From: JABMMZ01 sp040386935
Lineage (GTDB): Bacteria; Bacteroidota; Bacteroidia; NS11-12g; UBA955
Direction of reading: 5' to 3'
Assembly: GCA_040386935.1 (NCBI GenBank)
Contig: JAZKEQ010000050.1
Coordinates: forward strand, 1 to 36,904
DNA: 36,904 nucleotides
Of the stretch, positions 14,272 to 22,467 are shown piece by piece (position 1 is the first letter of the stretch; each line of letters begins with the position of its first letter). The notes under the pieces were generated by a model that was not told the DNA's origin, searched no databases, and worked only from the letters and a program-made list of their open reading frames with translations. Position numbers and translations under genes: made by a program.

Positions 14272-15549
14272 ATGATACCTGTTTCATCTCTTCAAAATAA
14301 CCGAAAAAAATTATCGGATTTACTGTGTGATAATGCCATCGCATTTTTACATGCCAATGATATTATGCCAGGCAATGGTGATGGCACCCTGCCATATAGA
14401 GCCAACAGCGATATTTACTGGCTCACCGGTATTGCACAAGAGGAAACTGCACTGATACTTTTTCCCAATCACCCTGTACCAACAATGCGAGAAATCCTGT
14501 TTGTAAAACATGTAGATGAGCATTTTGTAAAATGGCATGGCAAACGCTTATCGTTAGAGGAAGCGCGAACAATTTCAGGCATTGAGAATGTATACTGGTC
14601 GGCCGACTTTGAAAAAATATTTTCATCTTCCGCCAATTATGCTTCTGCAATTTACCTGAATGTCATTGAACATCCACGTTCTGAAAATGTTGTTGAAACG
14701 AGGAATGACCGTTTTAATAATTGGTGTAAACAACATTATCCGCTTCATCCTTATGAACGCATAGCCCCTTTAATGGCAAGCTTAAGAACGCCTAAATCAG
14801 AGGAGGAAATAGCACTCATGCAAACGGCCTGTAATATTTCGGAACAGGGTTTCAGACGTATTTTGAAATACATAAAGCCGGGTGTAAAGGAAAAGAAAAT
14901 TGTTGCAGAACTTATTCACGAATACATGCAACACGATGGCGAGTGGGCGCATTATGAACCCATTGTTGCATCAGGTGAAAACAGTTGCATATTGCATTAC
15001 ATCACCAATCACAATACCTGTCGCGATGGCGATATTTTACTGATAGATGCTGCTGCCTCTTATCAACTTTACAACGCTGATTTAACACGTACCATACCGG
15101 TGAACGGTCGCTACACACCCCGACAAAAAGAGGTGTACAATGCTGTGCAGAAGGTTCACAATGCGATTAAACAATTTGCAAAAGCAGGTAAGTTAATGGG
15201 TGAGATACAAGCCTATTCCAATGAACTGATCATTGAACAATTGGTGGGTCTCAAATTATTTAACATGTCGGAACTGAAACAGAAAGGTGAAAAGCATTTT
15301 TTAAATGAATACAATTATCACGGTTTTGGGCATTTTCTGGGGCTCGACCTTCACGATGTGGGCCATGCTGACCAACCGCTTCCTTCCAATGCTATAATCA
15401 CTGTTGAGCCGGGTATTTACATCAGACGCGAACACATCGGTGTGAGGATTGAAAACAATGTCGTAATTAAAGAACATGGCACTATTGATTTAATGGCCAA
15501 TATTCCAATTGAAGCAGACGAGATTGAAAGTCTGATGGCCGGGAATTAA
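14272..15549 (+). CDS. pepP: Xaa-Pro aminopeptidase (peptidase family M24B)
   Basis: It removes N-terminal residues preceding proline, using a dinuclear metal centre. The 425-residue protein has an N-terminal aminopeptidase-P domain (about 1-150, with LPYRANSDIYWLTGI) and a pita-bread catalytic domain. All five metal ligands are visible: Asp259, Asp270 (NADLTRTIPV), His354 (HGFGHFLGLDLHDVG), Glu379 (VEPGIYI) and Glu394 (VRIENNVVI). The start at ATG 14272 is preferred to a TTG at 14242, which lies inside the promoter box. It sits downstream of metG with its own promoter. Confidence 0.93.
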   Translation: MIPVSSLQNNRKKLSDLLCDNAIAFLHANDIMPGNGDGTLPYRANSDIYWLTGIAQEETALILFPNHPVPTMREILFVKHVDEHFVKWHGKRLSLEEARTISGIENVYWSADFEKIFSSSANYASAIYLNVIEHPRSENVVETRNDRFNNWCKQHYPLHPYERIAPLMASLRTPKSEEEIALMQTACNISEQGFRRILKYIKPGVKEKKIVAELIHEYMQHDGEWAHYEPIVASGENSCILHYITNHNTCRDGDILLIDAAASYQLYNADLTRTIPVNGRYTPRQKEVYNAVQKVHNAIKQFAKAGKLMGEIQAYSNELIIEQLVGLKLFNMSELKQKGEKHFLNEYNYHGFGHFLGLDLHDVGHADQPLPSNAIITVEPGIYIRREHIGVRIENNVVIKEHGTIDLMANIPIEADEIESLMAGN

Positions 15550-15569
15550 TTCTGCTCATTGTAATTGAT

Positions 15570-15577
15570 TAAATTTG
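15570..15577 (+). promoter_or_regulatory. -7 element TAAATTTG for the LuxR-type gene
   Basis: It is a perfect TAnnTTTG box located 8 bp before the ATG at 15586, consistent with a leaderless or very short-leader transcript. No correctly spaced TTG is seen. Confidence 0.55.
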
Positions 15578-15585
15578 CATCTGTC

Positions 15586-16056
15586 ATGGATTCTGCCATC
15601 GTAAAAAATAAATCGCTTTTGTTGTATGCCGGGTCTCTTGCGGTTTTAATGTTATTACTCAAATGGCTTGAATACCGCCTTGTCATTATCAATTATTCAT
15701 TTGAAATTTATATTGGAAGTATTGCCCTTATCTTCACTTTACTGGGTATTTGGCTGGCATTGAAATTGGCTAAACCGAAGAAAGAAATTATCATCATTGA
15801 AAAAACAGTTGAGGTTTCAGGTGATAGACCATTTGAAATCAATTCAGCTGCCATTGAAACAATGGGCCTCAGCAAACGCGAATTGGAAGTATTGCAATTG
15901 ATGTCGAATGGATTGAGTAATATTGAAATTGCCGAGCGCTTATTTGTATCACTGAGTACAGTAAAAACACATTCGTCTAATTTGTTCCAAAAAATGGATG
16001 TAAAAAGAAGGACCCAGGCAATAGAAAAAGCTAAATCGCTCAATATCATAGAATAG
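15586..16056 (+). CDS. Membrane-anchored LuxR-type transcriptional regulator
   Basis: The 156-residue protein has two hydrophobic segments (about residues 10-27 and 40-61). A short linker rich in Lys, Glu and Ile follows, then a C-terminal LuxR-type helix-turn-helix (about 94-150). The linker and helix-turn-helix include LSKRELEVLQLMSNGLSNIE, IAERLFVSLSTVKTHSSNLF and the closing KRRTQAIEKAKSLNII. There is no receiver or ligand-binding domain, so DNA binding would take place at the inner membrane. The ATG at 15586 is used; an earlier TTG overlaps the promoter. The next gene, of the DUF4199 family, also encodes a membrane protein, so the two may act together. The target genes are unknown. A 12-bp inverted repeat begins 4 bp after the stop. 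Confidence 0.85.
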   Translation: MDSAIVKNKSLLLYAGSLAVLMLLLKWLEYRLVIINYSFEIYIGSIALIFTLLGIWLALKLAKPKKEIIIIEKTVEVSGDRPFEINSAAIETMGLSKRELEVLQLMSNGLSNIEIAERLFVSLSTVKTHSSNLFQKMDVKRRTQAIEKAKSLNIIE

Positions 16057-16060
16057 CGAT

Positions 16061-16116
16061 TTCATACTTTAGCATGATTTCAATAAAAAAAGACAAAATT
16101 CAACCTAAAGTATGAA
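16061..16116. repeat. 12-bp perfect inverted repeat between the LuxR-type gene and the DUF4199 gene
   Basis: TTCATACTTTAG (16061-16072) and CTAAAGTATGAA (16105-16116) are exact reverse complements separated by 32 bp. The pair occupies the intergenic region just upstream of the DUF4199 gene. It could be two operator half-sites or a large stem-loop that ends or tunes the upstream transcript. There is no T-run after the right arm. Confidence 0.7.
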
Positions 16117-16166
16117 TTAAAAATGGCCAAAAGTCACCAAATTTGCCCCCATCAATACAACACAAT

Positions 16167-16715
16167 ATGAGAAAAAATATTCTAACCTTCGGCCTTTTAT
16201 CAGGTGCCATTATTACAGCAATGATGGTGATTACCTCCCTTTATTTTTACAATAATCCGGACTACCAGGGTAGTATGATTTTGGGTTTTGGCACCATGTT
16301 ACTAGCTTTCTCTATGATTTTTGTTGCCATTAAAAATTACAGGGATAAGTTCAACAATGGCGTCATTACTTTTGGAAAGGGCTTCACCATCGGCTTATAC
16401 ATCGCTCTAATTGCATCATCAATTTATGTTCTGGTATGGCTGATTGAATTCTATTGCTTTATTCCTGATTTTATGGATAAATATTCCGCTCACATGTTGA
16501 AAACAGCGGAAGCAAAAGGGTCTTCTGCAGCTGAGTTAGCAAAGGAAGTAGCGGACATCAATTCAATGAAAGGACTGTACAAAAATCCAATCTTTGTAAT
16601 ACTTCTTACTTATGTTGAAGTGTTACCATTGGCTACTTTGGTTGCCATCATCAGTGCTTTAATACTTAAACGCAAAACCCCTCCTCAGAATATATCAGAC
16701 ATTCCTGCTGTATAG
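16167..16715 (+). CDS. DUF4199 family membrane protein
   Basis: The 182-residue protein has four predicted transmembrane helices, at about residues 7-27, 37-57, 73-97 and 148-172. A charged loop of about 45 residues (with KTAEAKGSSAAELAKEVADI) lies between the third and fourth. The arrangement and the GKGFTIGLYIALIAS segment match DUF4199, a Bacteroidota family of unknown function. The ATG at 16167 is the start; a TTG at 16143 lies in a CAAATTTG box. It follows the membrane-anchored regulator and the inverted repeat, so regulation by that protein is plausible but unproven. Confidence 0.75.
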   Translation: MRKNILTFGLLSGAIITAMMVITSLYFYNNPDYQGSMILGFGTMLLAFSMIFVAIKNYRDKFNNGVITFGKGFTIGLYIALIASSIYVLVWLIEFYCFIPDFMDKYSAHMLKTAEAKGSSAAELAKEVADINSMKGLYKNPIFVILLTYVEVLPLATLVAIISALILKRKTPPQNISDIPAV

Positions 16716-16786
16716 TTAATTGTAACGCCATAGCTGCACTGTTGAATAAAAAAGACTATCAAAGCAGGGCTTTCTGAAAATTCCCT

Positions 16787-16794
16787 TATTTTTG
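16787..16794 (+). promoter_or_regulatory. -7 element TATTTTTG for the biotin carrier gene
   Basis: A TAnnTTTG match ends only 4 bp before the ATG at 16799, so transcription would begin at or near the A of the start codon (leaderless). Confidence 0.5.
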
Positions 16795-16798
16795 TTTC

Positions 16799-17299
16799 AT
16801 GATTCAAGCGGTGTTAGGTAGCACAACAACTGATGTTGATTTATCAAAAGAGAAGGTTGTATTAAACGGCAAGGAACACGTCCTCGACTTACTGCCACTT
16901 AACAATGGCAAGCATTTGCACATTTTATACAACAATCATTCTTATTTCATAGAGGTAATTGCTTTCGACAAAGAAAGTAAAACCTATACTTTGGGATTTG
17001 ATGGTAAAACCTATCAGATAGGCATTAAGGATAAGTTTGATCAGTTGCTGCACAGCATGGGTCTTGACCAATTGAAAACAAGCAAGGTGAATGACGTAAA
17101 AGCACCTATGCCGGGTCTTGTATTGAGCATTAAAACAACCATTGGCGAATCAGTAAAAAAAGGTGATCCCATCCTCATACTAGAAGCCATGAAAATGGAA
17201 AACGTTATTAAATCACCATCTGACGGTGTTGTTAAACACATTAACGTCAGTGAAAAACAAGCGGTAGACAAAAATCAGATTCTAATTACATTCGAATAA
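16799..17299 (+). CDS. Biotin carboxyl carrier subunit of an acyl-CoA/pyruvate-type carboxylase
   Basis: The 166-residue protein ends in a biotinyl domain (about 97-166) with the canonical EAMKMEN site. Lys132 would carry biotin and shuttle CO2 between a biotin carboxylase and a carboxyltransferase. The preceding APMPGLVLSI is the typical domain opening. The N-terminal about 90 residues resemble the pre-biotinyl region of propionyl/methylmalonyl-CoA or pyruvate carboxylase-type carriers rather than AccB of acetyl-CoA carboxylase. No carboxylase or carboxyltransferase partner is encoded in this window, which is unusual. The YqaE-like lipoprotein gene lies 22 bp downstream. Confidence 0.85.
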   Translation: MIQAVLGSTTTDVDLSKEKVVLNGKEHVLDLLPLNNGKHLHILYNNHSYFIEVIAFDKESKTYTLGFDGKTYQIGIKDKFDQLLHSMGLDQLKTSKVNDVKAPMPGLVLSIKTTIGESVKKGDPILILEAMKMENVIKSPSDGVVKHINVSEKQAVDKNQILITFE

Positions 17300-17321
17300 A
17301 TATTAAACCCCCTAAATCATT

Positions 17322-17963
17322 ATGAAATCAAAACACTACATCACCCTGTCGTTGGTATTGGCACTCATCTTTTCTTCATGCGGAAGCCTTTCTATCTCAC
17401 AAAGAAGATATAGCCGTGGTATTAATATCGATTGGCTAGCCTATGGCAAAGCTGAAAAACCTGAAGAGAAAAAAGCAAACGTAGCCAAGAAAAAAGCAGG
17501 TTTGCCAACTGAAACAAAAAACACAGTGGCAAATTCTGACAATACTGCCGGTACAGTTCAATCAAATGAGAATGGCACTGTTGTAGCATCTGAAAGTACT
17601 GCTTCCACAAGTACTCAGGAAAAGAAAGCAGTAAAACAACATGTAAAAATTTCACCGGTTAAAAAAGCACTGACTATTGCTAAAGAATTCAAGGAGAAAA
17701 AGCAGGCGATGAATCACCATGCTAATACAGCAACAACAGATCAATCAAATGATAGTGATGTCAATCTTATATTATTAGTCATTCTTGCTATTTTGCTACC
17801 ACCATTAGCTGTATTTCTTTATTTTGGCGAGCTAAACATACACTTTTGGATAAGCCTTATTTTAGTTTTACTATGGGGTGGATTTTATGCATCAGTAGGT
17901 ATTGGAGGAATTGGTTTAGCAATTATACATGCACTACTTGTTGTGTTTGGCGTATTCGGATAA
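17322..17963 (+). CDS. Lipoprotein with C-terminal YqaE/Pmp3 (UPF0057) membrane domain
   Basis: The 213-residue protein begins with a lipoprotein signal (LVLALIFSSC, Cys20). A low-complexity, Lys/Thr/Ala-rich linker of about 115 residues follows, and then a two-helix Pmp3 domain (about 146-213) with the signature LLVILAILLPPLAVFLYFG and a HALLVVFGVFG ending. Stand-alone Pmp3 proteins are about 50 residues and affect membrane potential or salt tolerance; this lipoprotein-fused form is seen in Bacteroidota and its role is unknown. A lipid anchor at one end and two transmembrane helices at the other could tether two faces of the envelope. A strong terminator follows. Confidence 0.78.
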   Translation: MKSKHYITLSLVLALIFSSCGSLSISQRRYSRGINIDWLAYGKAEKPEEKKANVAKKKAGLPTETKNTVANSDNTAGTVQSNENGTVVASESTASTSTQEKKAVKQHVKISPVKKALTIAKEFKEKKQAMNHHANTATTDQSNDSDVNLILLVILAILLPPLAVFLYFGELNIHFWISLILVLLWGGFYASVGIGGIGLAIIHALLVVFGVFG

Positions 17964-17986
17964 TCAATAGATTTTAAATAATTTTA

Positions 17987-18009
17987 TAAAGCCGGCAATG
18001 CCGGCTTTA
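17987..18009 (+). terminator. Rho-independent terminator after the YqaE-like gene
   Basis: TAAAGCCGGC-AAT-GCCGGCTTTA is a perfect 10-bp GC-rich stem followed by TTTGTTTTG. It isolates oxyR from the upstream unit. Confidence 0.9.
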
Positions 18010-18021
18010 TTTGTTTTGTCT

Positions 18022-18058
18022 ATATTATAATATTGTGTTATAATTGCATATTATAATA
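18022..18058 (+). promoter_or_regulatory. Phased TTATAAT triplet upstream of oxyR (candidate OxyR operator)
   Basis: TTATAAT occurs at 18025-18031, 18038-18044 and 18051-18057, exactly 13 bp apart each time. The outer copies sit inside the palindromic ATATTATAATA(T). The array ends 8 bp before the oxyR ATG. LysR-type regulators commonly bind dyads at their own promoters, so autoregulation is the simplest reading. Confidence 0.6.
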
Positions 18059-18065
18059 CTACATT

Positions 18066-19004
18066 ATGACCATTACCCAACTTGAATATATAATAGCCCT
18101 TGATACTCATCGCAACTTTGTAAATGCTGCTGAAAGTTGCTTCGTTACTCAACCAACTCTCAGTATGCAAATACAGAAACTGGAAGATGAACTTGGTGTT
18201 AAAATTTTTGACAGAAGTAAACAACCTGTAATCCCTACACATATCGGGGAAGGCATCATATCGCAAGCCAGAAACGTTCTGAAAGAACACAGTAAAATCA
18301 TTGAACTGATACAGGATGAAAAAGGGATAATAAAAGGCAGTCTGCGTTTGGGTGTAATCCCAACTGTAGCACCGTATCTGATTCCCCGTTTTCTGATCAA
18401 ATTTTTGACAAAATACCCCGATGTAAATTTGATTGTCAATGAATTGACCACCGACCAAATTATTTACCAATTAAAAAATGATTTACTGGATTGCGGCATC
18501 ATGGCATCGCCTATCAAAGATAAAAATCTGAATGAAGAGACACTGTACTACGAAGAGTTTGTTACCTATGTTTCGCCCTCTAATAAACTATTCAAAAAAA
18601 CAACCGTAAAACCGGATGATCTGGATTTAGCAGATATCTGGATACTCACCGAGGGGCATTGTATGCGCAATCAGGTGATTAATATCTGTGGCGAACGCAA
18701 AAAAGAAGGATTAAAGGCCCGTTTCGACTACCAAACAGGCAGTGTAGAAACACTTAAACGCATTGTTGACCAAGATGATGGGGTGACCATATTGCCGGAA
18801 CTGGCCATATCGGAATTCAGTGTTGATCAGATGGACAATGTCCGCTACTTCAAATTTCCTGAACCGGTAAGAGAAATCAGTATCTTTACTCACAGACACT
18901 TTGTAAAGAAAAAATTGATAAAAACCTTAATGGATGAGATTATTTCCAATGTGCCTAACAAGATGCGCAAAAAGGAAAAAAGAGACGTGATTAAAATTCA
19001 CTAG
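18066..19004 (+). CDS. oxyR: Hydrogen peroxide-sensing LysR-type regulator OxyR
   Basis: The 312-residue protein has an N-terminal winged helix-turn-helix (residues 1-60, FVNAAESCFVTQPTLSMQIQ) and a C-terminal LysR effector domain. The redox pair is intact and even has E. coli numbering: Cys199 in LTEGHCMRNQ and Cys208 in VINICGE, separated by eight residues. The TGSVETLKRIVDQDDGVTILPELA block is also OxyR-like. Oxidation to a disulfide would switch on peroxide-defence genes. No catalase, dps or ahpC lies in this window, so its targets are elsewhere. It is convergent with the TauE/SafE gene. The start at 18066 places the initiator right after the operator array. Confidence 0.93.
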   Translation: MTITQLEYIIALDTHRNFVNAAESCFVTQPTLSMQIQKLEDELGVKIFDRSKQPVIPTHIGEGIISQARNVLKEHSKIIELIQDEKGIIKGSLRLGVIPTVAPYLIPRFLIKFLTKYPDVNLIVNELTTDQIIYQLKNDLLDCGIMASPIKDKNLNEETLYYEEFVTYVSPSNKLFKKTTVKPDDLDLADIWILTEGHCMRNQVINICGERKKEGLKARFDYQTGSVETLKRIVDQDDGVTILPELAISEFSVDQMDNVRYFKFPEPVREISIFTHRHFVKKKLIKTLMDEIISNVPNKMRKKEKRDVIKIH

Positions 19005-19033
19005 CAATTATCTCAAAGCAACAAGACACTTTT

Positions 19034-19849
19034 TTAAACCAAAATAAGTTTCACCAAATTCAGTAAGATAAATACTAAAAAGACAATTTTTAGTGTTTGG
19101 CTTTTCATGCGTTGTGCGACTTTAATTCCAAATTGCGAAGCAACCATAGCTCCTAATGTAATTGGCAACAACACAGGCCATATCAGGTGCCCGGTTTGAT
19201 AACTGGGATACAACACCTGCACCGGTTGATGCCAACTGTAAAACAATAATAAAGGTAAGGCAATAATGGGTATTACCGACAATGACAATCCTGTTGCAAA
19301 CCGAATAGGCAACTTCAGAACCTTGTTAAAATACGGCACCATAACAATACCACCACCCAAACCACTCAATGCTGTTACAAATCCTGCAAACAAGCCTGCA
19401 GGTAAAAATTTCTTTAAATCTGGCATCTTAAATTCTGCGGTATCGATATTTTTTTTCTTGACTTCCAAAAACATTCTGATGGCTGAGAAAATAAGAATAG
19501 ACCCAAAAATAATCTTGAATCCAAGCGGATGATCCAGATGAAAATAATTGACAATAAAAGTTATGGTAACTGAAGTAATGATGGCACCGACTCCGGTCAC
19601 CAATGCAGCAGGCAAATTCGTATTTTTCAATTTAACCTGTCGATAACTACCACTGAGGCCAACAAAGAAAACAATGGCCAAACTATTGGATAACGTATAG
19701 GCCACAAAATCATCTGTAACCTTAAAATGAATTAAAACTTGCTGCAACACCGGTACAAAAACAATACCCCCTCCAACACCCAGCATACCGGCCATAAATC
19801 CACCGATTAATCCTGCTGCAACGAAAATAATAATTTCTAAGTAAGGCAA
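19034..19849 (-). CDS. TauE/SafE (TSUP) family sulfite/organosulfonate exporter-like permease
   Basis: The 271-residue protein has about eight transmembrane segments built as two repeats. Each carries the TSUP motif: GGFMAGMLGVGGGIVFVPVL near the N-terminus and AGFVTALSGLGGGIVMVPYF at about residue 155. Family members move sulfite, sulfoacetate or related anions, but the substrate cannot be told here. The start is a TTG at 19847-19849; the next Met is already inside the first membrane motif, so the TTG is credible. One base separates it from the stop of the S41 peptidase gene, so the two are translated from one message. Confidence 0.87.
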   Translation of the reverse strand: MPYLEIIIFVAAGLIGGFMAGMLGVGGGIVFVPVLQQVLIHFKVTDDFVAYTLSNSLAIVFFVGLSGSYRQVKLKNTNLPAALVTGVGAIITSVTITFIVNYFHLDHPLGFKIIFGSILIFSAIRMFLEVKKKNIDTAEFKMPDLKKFLPAGLFAGFVTALSGLGGGIVMVPYFNKVLKLPIRFATGLSLSVIPIIALPLLLFYSWHQPVQVLYPSYQTGHLIWPVLLPITLGAMVASQFGIKVAQRMKSQTLKIVFLVFILLNLVKLILV

Positions 19850-19850
19850 G

Positions 19851-21491
19851 CTATTTGATTGTTGTTAATATCGACTGATAAGCGGCCGTATTGCCAAACA
19901 ATTCAATCACTTTCAATACATCCGGATCCGACAGAAATGAGGATTCAATTAACGCTTCTTCGTAATAATACCTTCTGGCTATTTCTGCTTGAAGTAATAC
20001 CATTATTTCAGCTTTGTTTTTATCAATATCCAGATCTTTTATTTTCTTCAGTGCTTTTTTCAATTCAGAAATTTCAGTCTGCATATTGTCCGTAAATTTT
20101 TCTTCCTTTGCTTTATCCTCTAATCCTTTCAATGCTTTTTCGGTTTGTGTATTGTAAGAAAAATTTCTTTCGGTGATAAACTTCTTAAAATCCTCGAAAT
20201 CGGCATCTGTTAGTTTGAACTTGCCAATCTCGCCTATCTGTGCGTGCTGGCTGCGATAACGCGTAGCATAATCAAAAATCATATACTCCTGCTCCAAACT
20301 TTTGCTGATATTGGCTAATACAGCTTCGCTTACAACGACATCCGGTTTCACACCACCGCCATCGTAAACAGTTCTGCCATTTTTTGTTTTGAAAGCCTTT
20401 CTCAAACTATCGGGTACTATACCGGCACTACCATCAGGATTTCTTTTTGAATAATCCAATAATTGAATGCAGCGGTTGGAGGGAATGTAATACTTGGCAA
20501 TAGTTAATTTCATCTGCGTGCCGTATACCAGCATGCGGGTATTTTGCACCAGTCCTTTTCCGTAAGTATTTCTTCCAACAACCACACCACGGTCAAAATC
20601 CTGTATCGCCCCGCAAACAATTTCGCTTGCACTGGCTGAATGATTATTTACTAATACGATTAAAGGTATATTGCCATCGGTAACAGGGTCCAATGTTTTG
20701 TATTGTTTAAAAGCTTCTTCAGCTCTTCCTTTTGTCGTTACCACTACCTGATTTTTATCAACGAAAATATTGACAATGGCAACTGCTTCATGCAATAATC
20801 CACCGCCATTATCTCTCAAATCGAGCACCAACTGTTTAATACCTTTTTGTTTTAAACTGAGCAAAGCATCTCTTATTTCTTTAGATGCGCCCATCATAAA
20901 ATGCTCCAGTTTAATATACCCCGTTTCGGCATTAATCAAACCGTAATACGGCACATTTTTTTGTTTAATCTCTTCTCGTGTTATCTCAATCAGTTGTCTT
21001 TGCCCATCTCTTTCTACAGTGATTGTTACTTTTGTATTAGGTGCTCCCCGAATAGCATCTCCTGATTCATCAAGGCTTTTGCCGACAAAACTTTTGCCGT
21101 TAATCTCCAATACTTTATCGCCTACACGTAAGCCTGCTTTATCGGCAGCCAGACCTTTGTAAACAATATTAATGTATTGGTATTTATCGCGTTTAATACT
21201 GCTGCATCCTATTCCACCATACTCACCACTGCGCATAATCATCGCATCTTCAGCCTGACTTTCAGTATAAAAATTGGTGTAAGGATCGAGTGAGCCCAAC
21301 ATTGCGTCAATCCCTTTTTTCATCAAATCTCCGGGCTTTATTTCATCTACATATCCGGTATGAATTTCTTTGTAAACATTGCCGAATATTTCCATGTTTT
21401 TGCTCACTTCAAAATAATCATCAGCTTGTTTAAAAGCGAACAACAACAATACACAGGCTGAGATTATCAGTAACTTTTTTCTTGAAAACAT
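19851..21491 (-). CDS. ctpA: Carboxy-terminal processing serine peptidase (family S41A, CtpA/Prc type)
   Basis: The 546-residue periplasmic protease starts with a signal sequence or anchor (residues 4-20, KLLIISACVLLLFAFK). It has an N-terminal helical region, a PDZ domain at about 90-175 (GLAADKAGLRVGDKVLEING) and an S41 catalytic domain. The motif NNHSASASEIV (Ser287 is the likely nucleophile) and Lys312 in YGKGLVQN are 25 residues apart, the spacing I recall for the Ser/Lys dyad of E. coli Prc. A C-terminal helical extension of about 130 residues contains many Lys and Glu. It would trim C-termini of envelope proteins. It is encoded 77 bp downstream of nadK on the same strand. Confidence 0.93.
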   Translation of the reverse strand: MFSRKKLLIISACVLLLFAFKQADDYFEVSKNMEIFGNVYKEIHTGYVDEIKPGDLMKKGIDAMLGSLDPYTNFYTESQAEDAMIMRSGEYGGIGCSSIKRDKYQYINIVYKGLAADKAGLRVGDKVLEINGKSFVGKSLDESGDAIRGAPNTKVTITVERDGQRQLIEITREEIKQKNVPYYGLINAETGYIKLEHFMMGASKEIRDALLSLKQKGIKQLVLDLRDNGGGLLHEAVAIVNIFVDKNQVVVTTKGRAEEAFKQYKTLDPVTDGNIPLIVLVNNHSASASEIVCGAIQDFDRGVVVGRNTYGKGLVQNTRMLVYGTQMKLTIAKYYIPSNRCIQLLDYSKRNPDGSAGIVPDSLRKAFKTKNGRTVYDGGGVKPDVVVSEAVLANISKSLEQEYMIFDYATRYRSQHAQIGEIGKFKLTDADFEDFKKFITERNFSYNTQTEKALKGLEDKAKEEKFTDNMQTEISELKKALKKIKDLDIDKNKAEIMVLLQAEIARRYYYEEALIESSFLSDPDVLKVIELFGNTAAYQSILTTIK

Positions 21492-21568
21492 CTAACAAAA
21501 ATAGATTTTTCCGAAGACTAATTCAAGCTATTTGAACAGGAAACGATGAAATGAGAAGATGCGGGGGA

Positions 21569-22447
21569 TTAATTCCTTTGATCCATTCCCCAAAGCATTT
21601 TATTTCTGAGGGTTTTAAGATAGGTATCGCCTTCAAAACGCACAAGATTGACATGGAAATCAGCTTTTCTAATGGCTATTTGCACCTGATCGGTAATGGT
21701 TACCGAGCGGCTGTCTAAAGAAGCTAGAAAATGACTGCTGCGTCCTTCTATTTCAAAACTCAATACCTGATCATCTGGAATGATAACCGGTCGCACATTC
21801 AGATTATGTGGAGCAATGGGTGTAACAACCAGACTCCCTGATTTTGGAAATAATATAGGACCGCCACAACTCAGTGAATAACCTGATGAACCCGTTGGTG
21901 TTGCAACAATCAAACCATCTGCCCAATACGAATTCAAAGGTTCTCCGTTGAGAAAAGCGTGCACTGTAATCATACTGCTGGTTTCTTTTTTATGAATTAC
22001 AAAATCATTCAGTGCATAATTGAATTGAAACAATTCCTGATTGCTTTCTAACTGCAATAAATTCCTTTTATCCAACTGATAACTGCCGCGTTTTAATTCA
22101 TTAAAAGCTTGCTTCAAACCATCTGTATTGACATTGGCTAAAAAACCCAATCTGCCAGTATTGACCCCTATCAGAGGCACACCACTGTCTGCAACAACCT
22201 CTACCGCATCGAGTATAGTACCGTCACCACCAATACTAACGAGATAATCAATGGCTTTATTCTGAATGGAAAGTTTTGGGAAAACCGGTAAAGCCGATAC
22301 AGCACGTGTAAACAATTGAATTTGTTCTGATAAATGCTCATGCAAATAAACATCAACGCCTTCAGCACTTAGAAACTCAATAATTTCTTGAATTAAGAGC
22401 CATTGCTTTTCAGTATGGATGACTTTTGCGTAAAGGCCTATTTTCAT
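21569..22447 (-). CDS. nadK: NAD kinase
   Basis: It phosphorylates NAD to NADP with ATP (or polyphosphate). The 292-residue protein shows the GGDGT motif at residues 73-77 with Asp75 as the catalytic base, then NTGRLGFLANV, then the conserved ALNDFVIHK (NE/D motif) and the glycine-rich LIVATPTGSSGYSLSCGGPI. Length and order are standard. The gene starts 20 bp after the stop of a small lipoprotein gene and is followed by the S41 peptidase. Confidence 0.97.
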   Translation of the reverse strand: MKIGLYAKVIHTEKQWLLIQEIIEFLSAEGVDVYLHEHLSEQIQLFTRAVSALPVFPKLSIQNKAIDYLVSIGGDGTILDAVEVVADSGVPLIGVNTGRLGFLANVNTDGLKQAFNELKRGSYQLDKRNLLQLESNQELFQFNYALNDFVIHKKETSSMITVHAFLNGEPLNSYWADGLIVATPTGSSGYSLSCGGPILFPKSGSLVVTPIAPHNLNVRPVIIPDDQVLSFEIEGRSSHFLASLDSRSVTITDQVQIAIRKADFHVNLVRFEGDTYLKTLRNKMLWGMDQRN

Positions 22448-22467
22448 GGATTTATTTACAAAGATAG

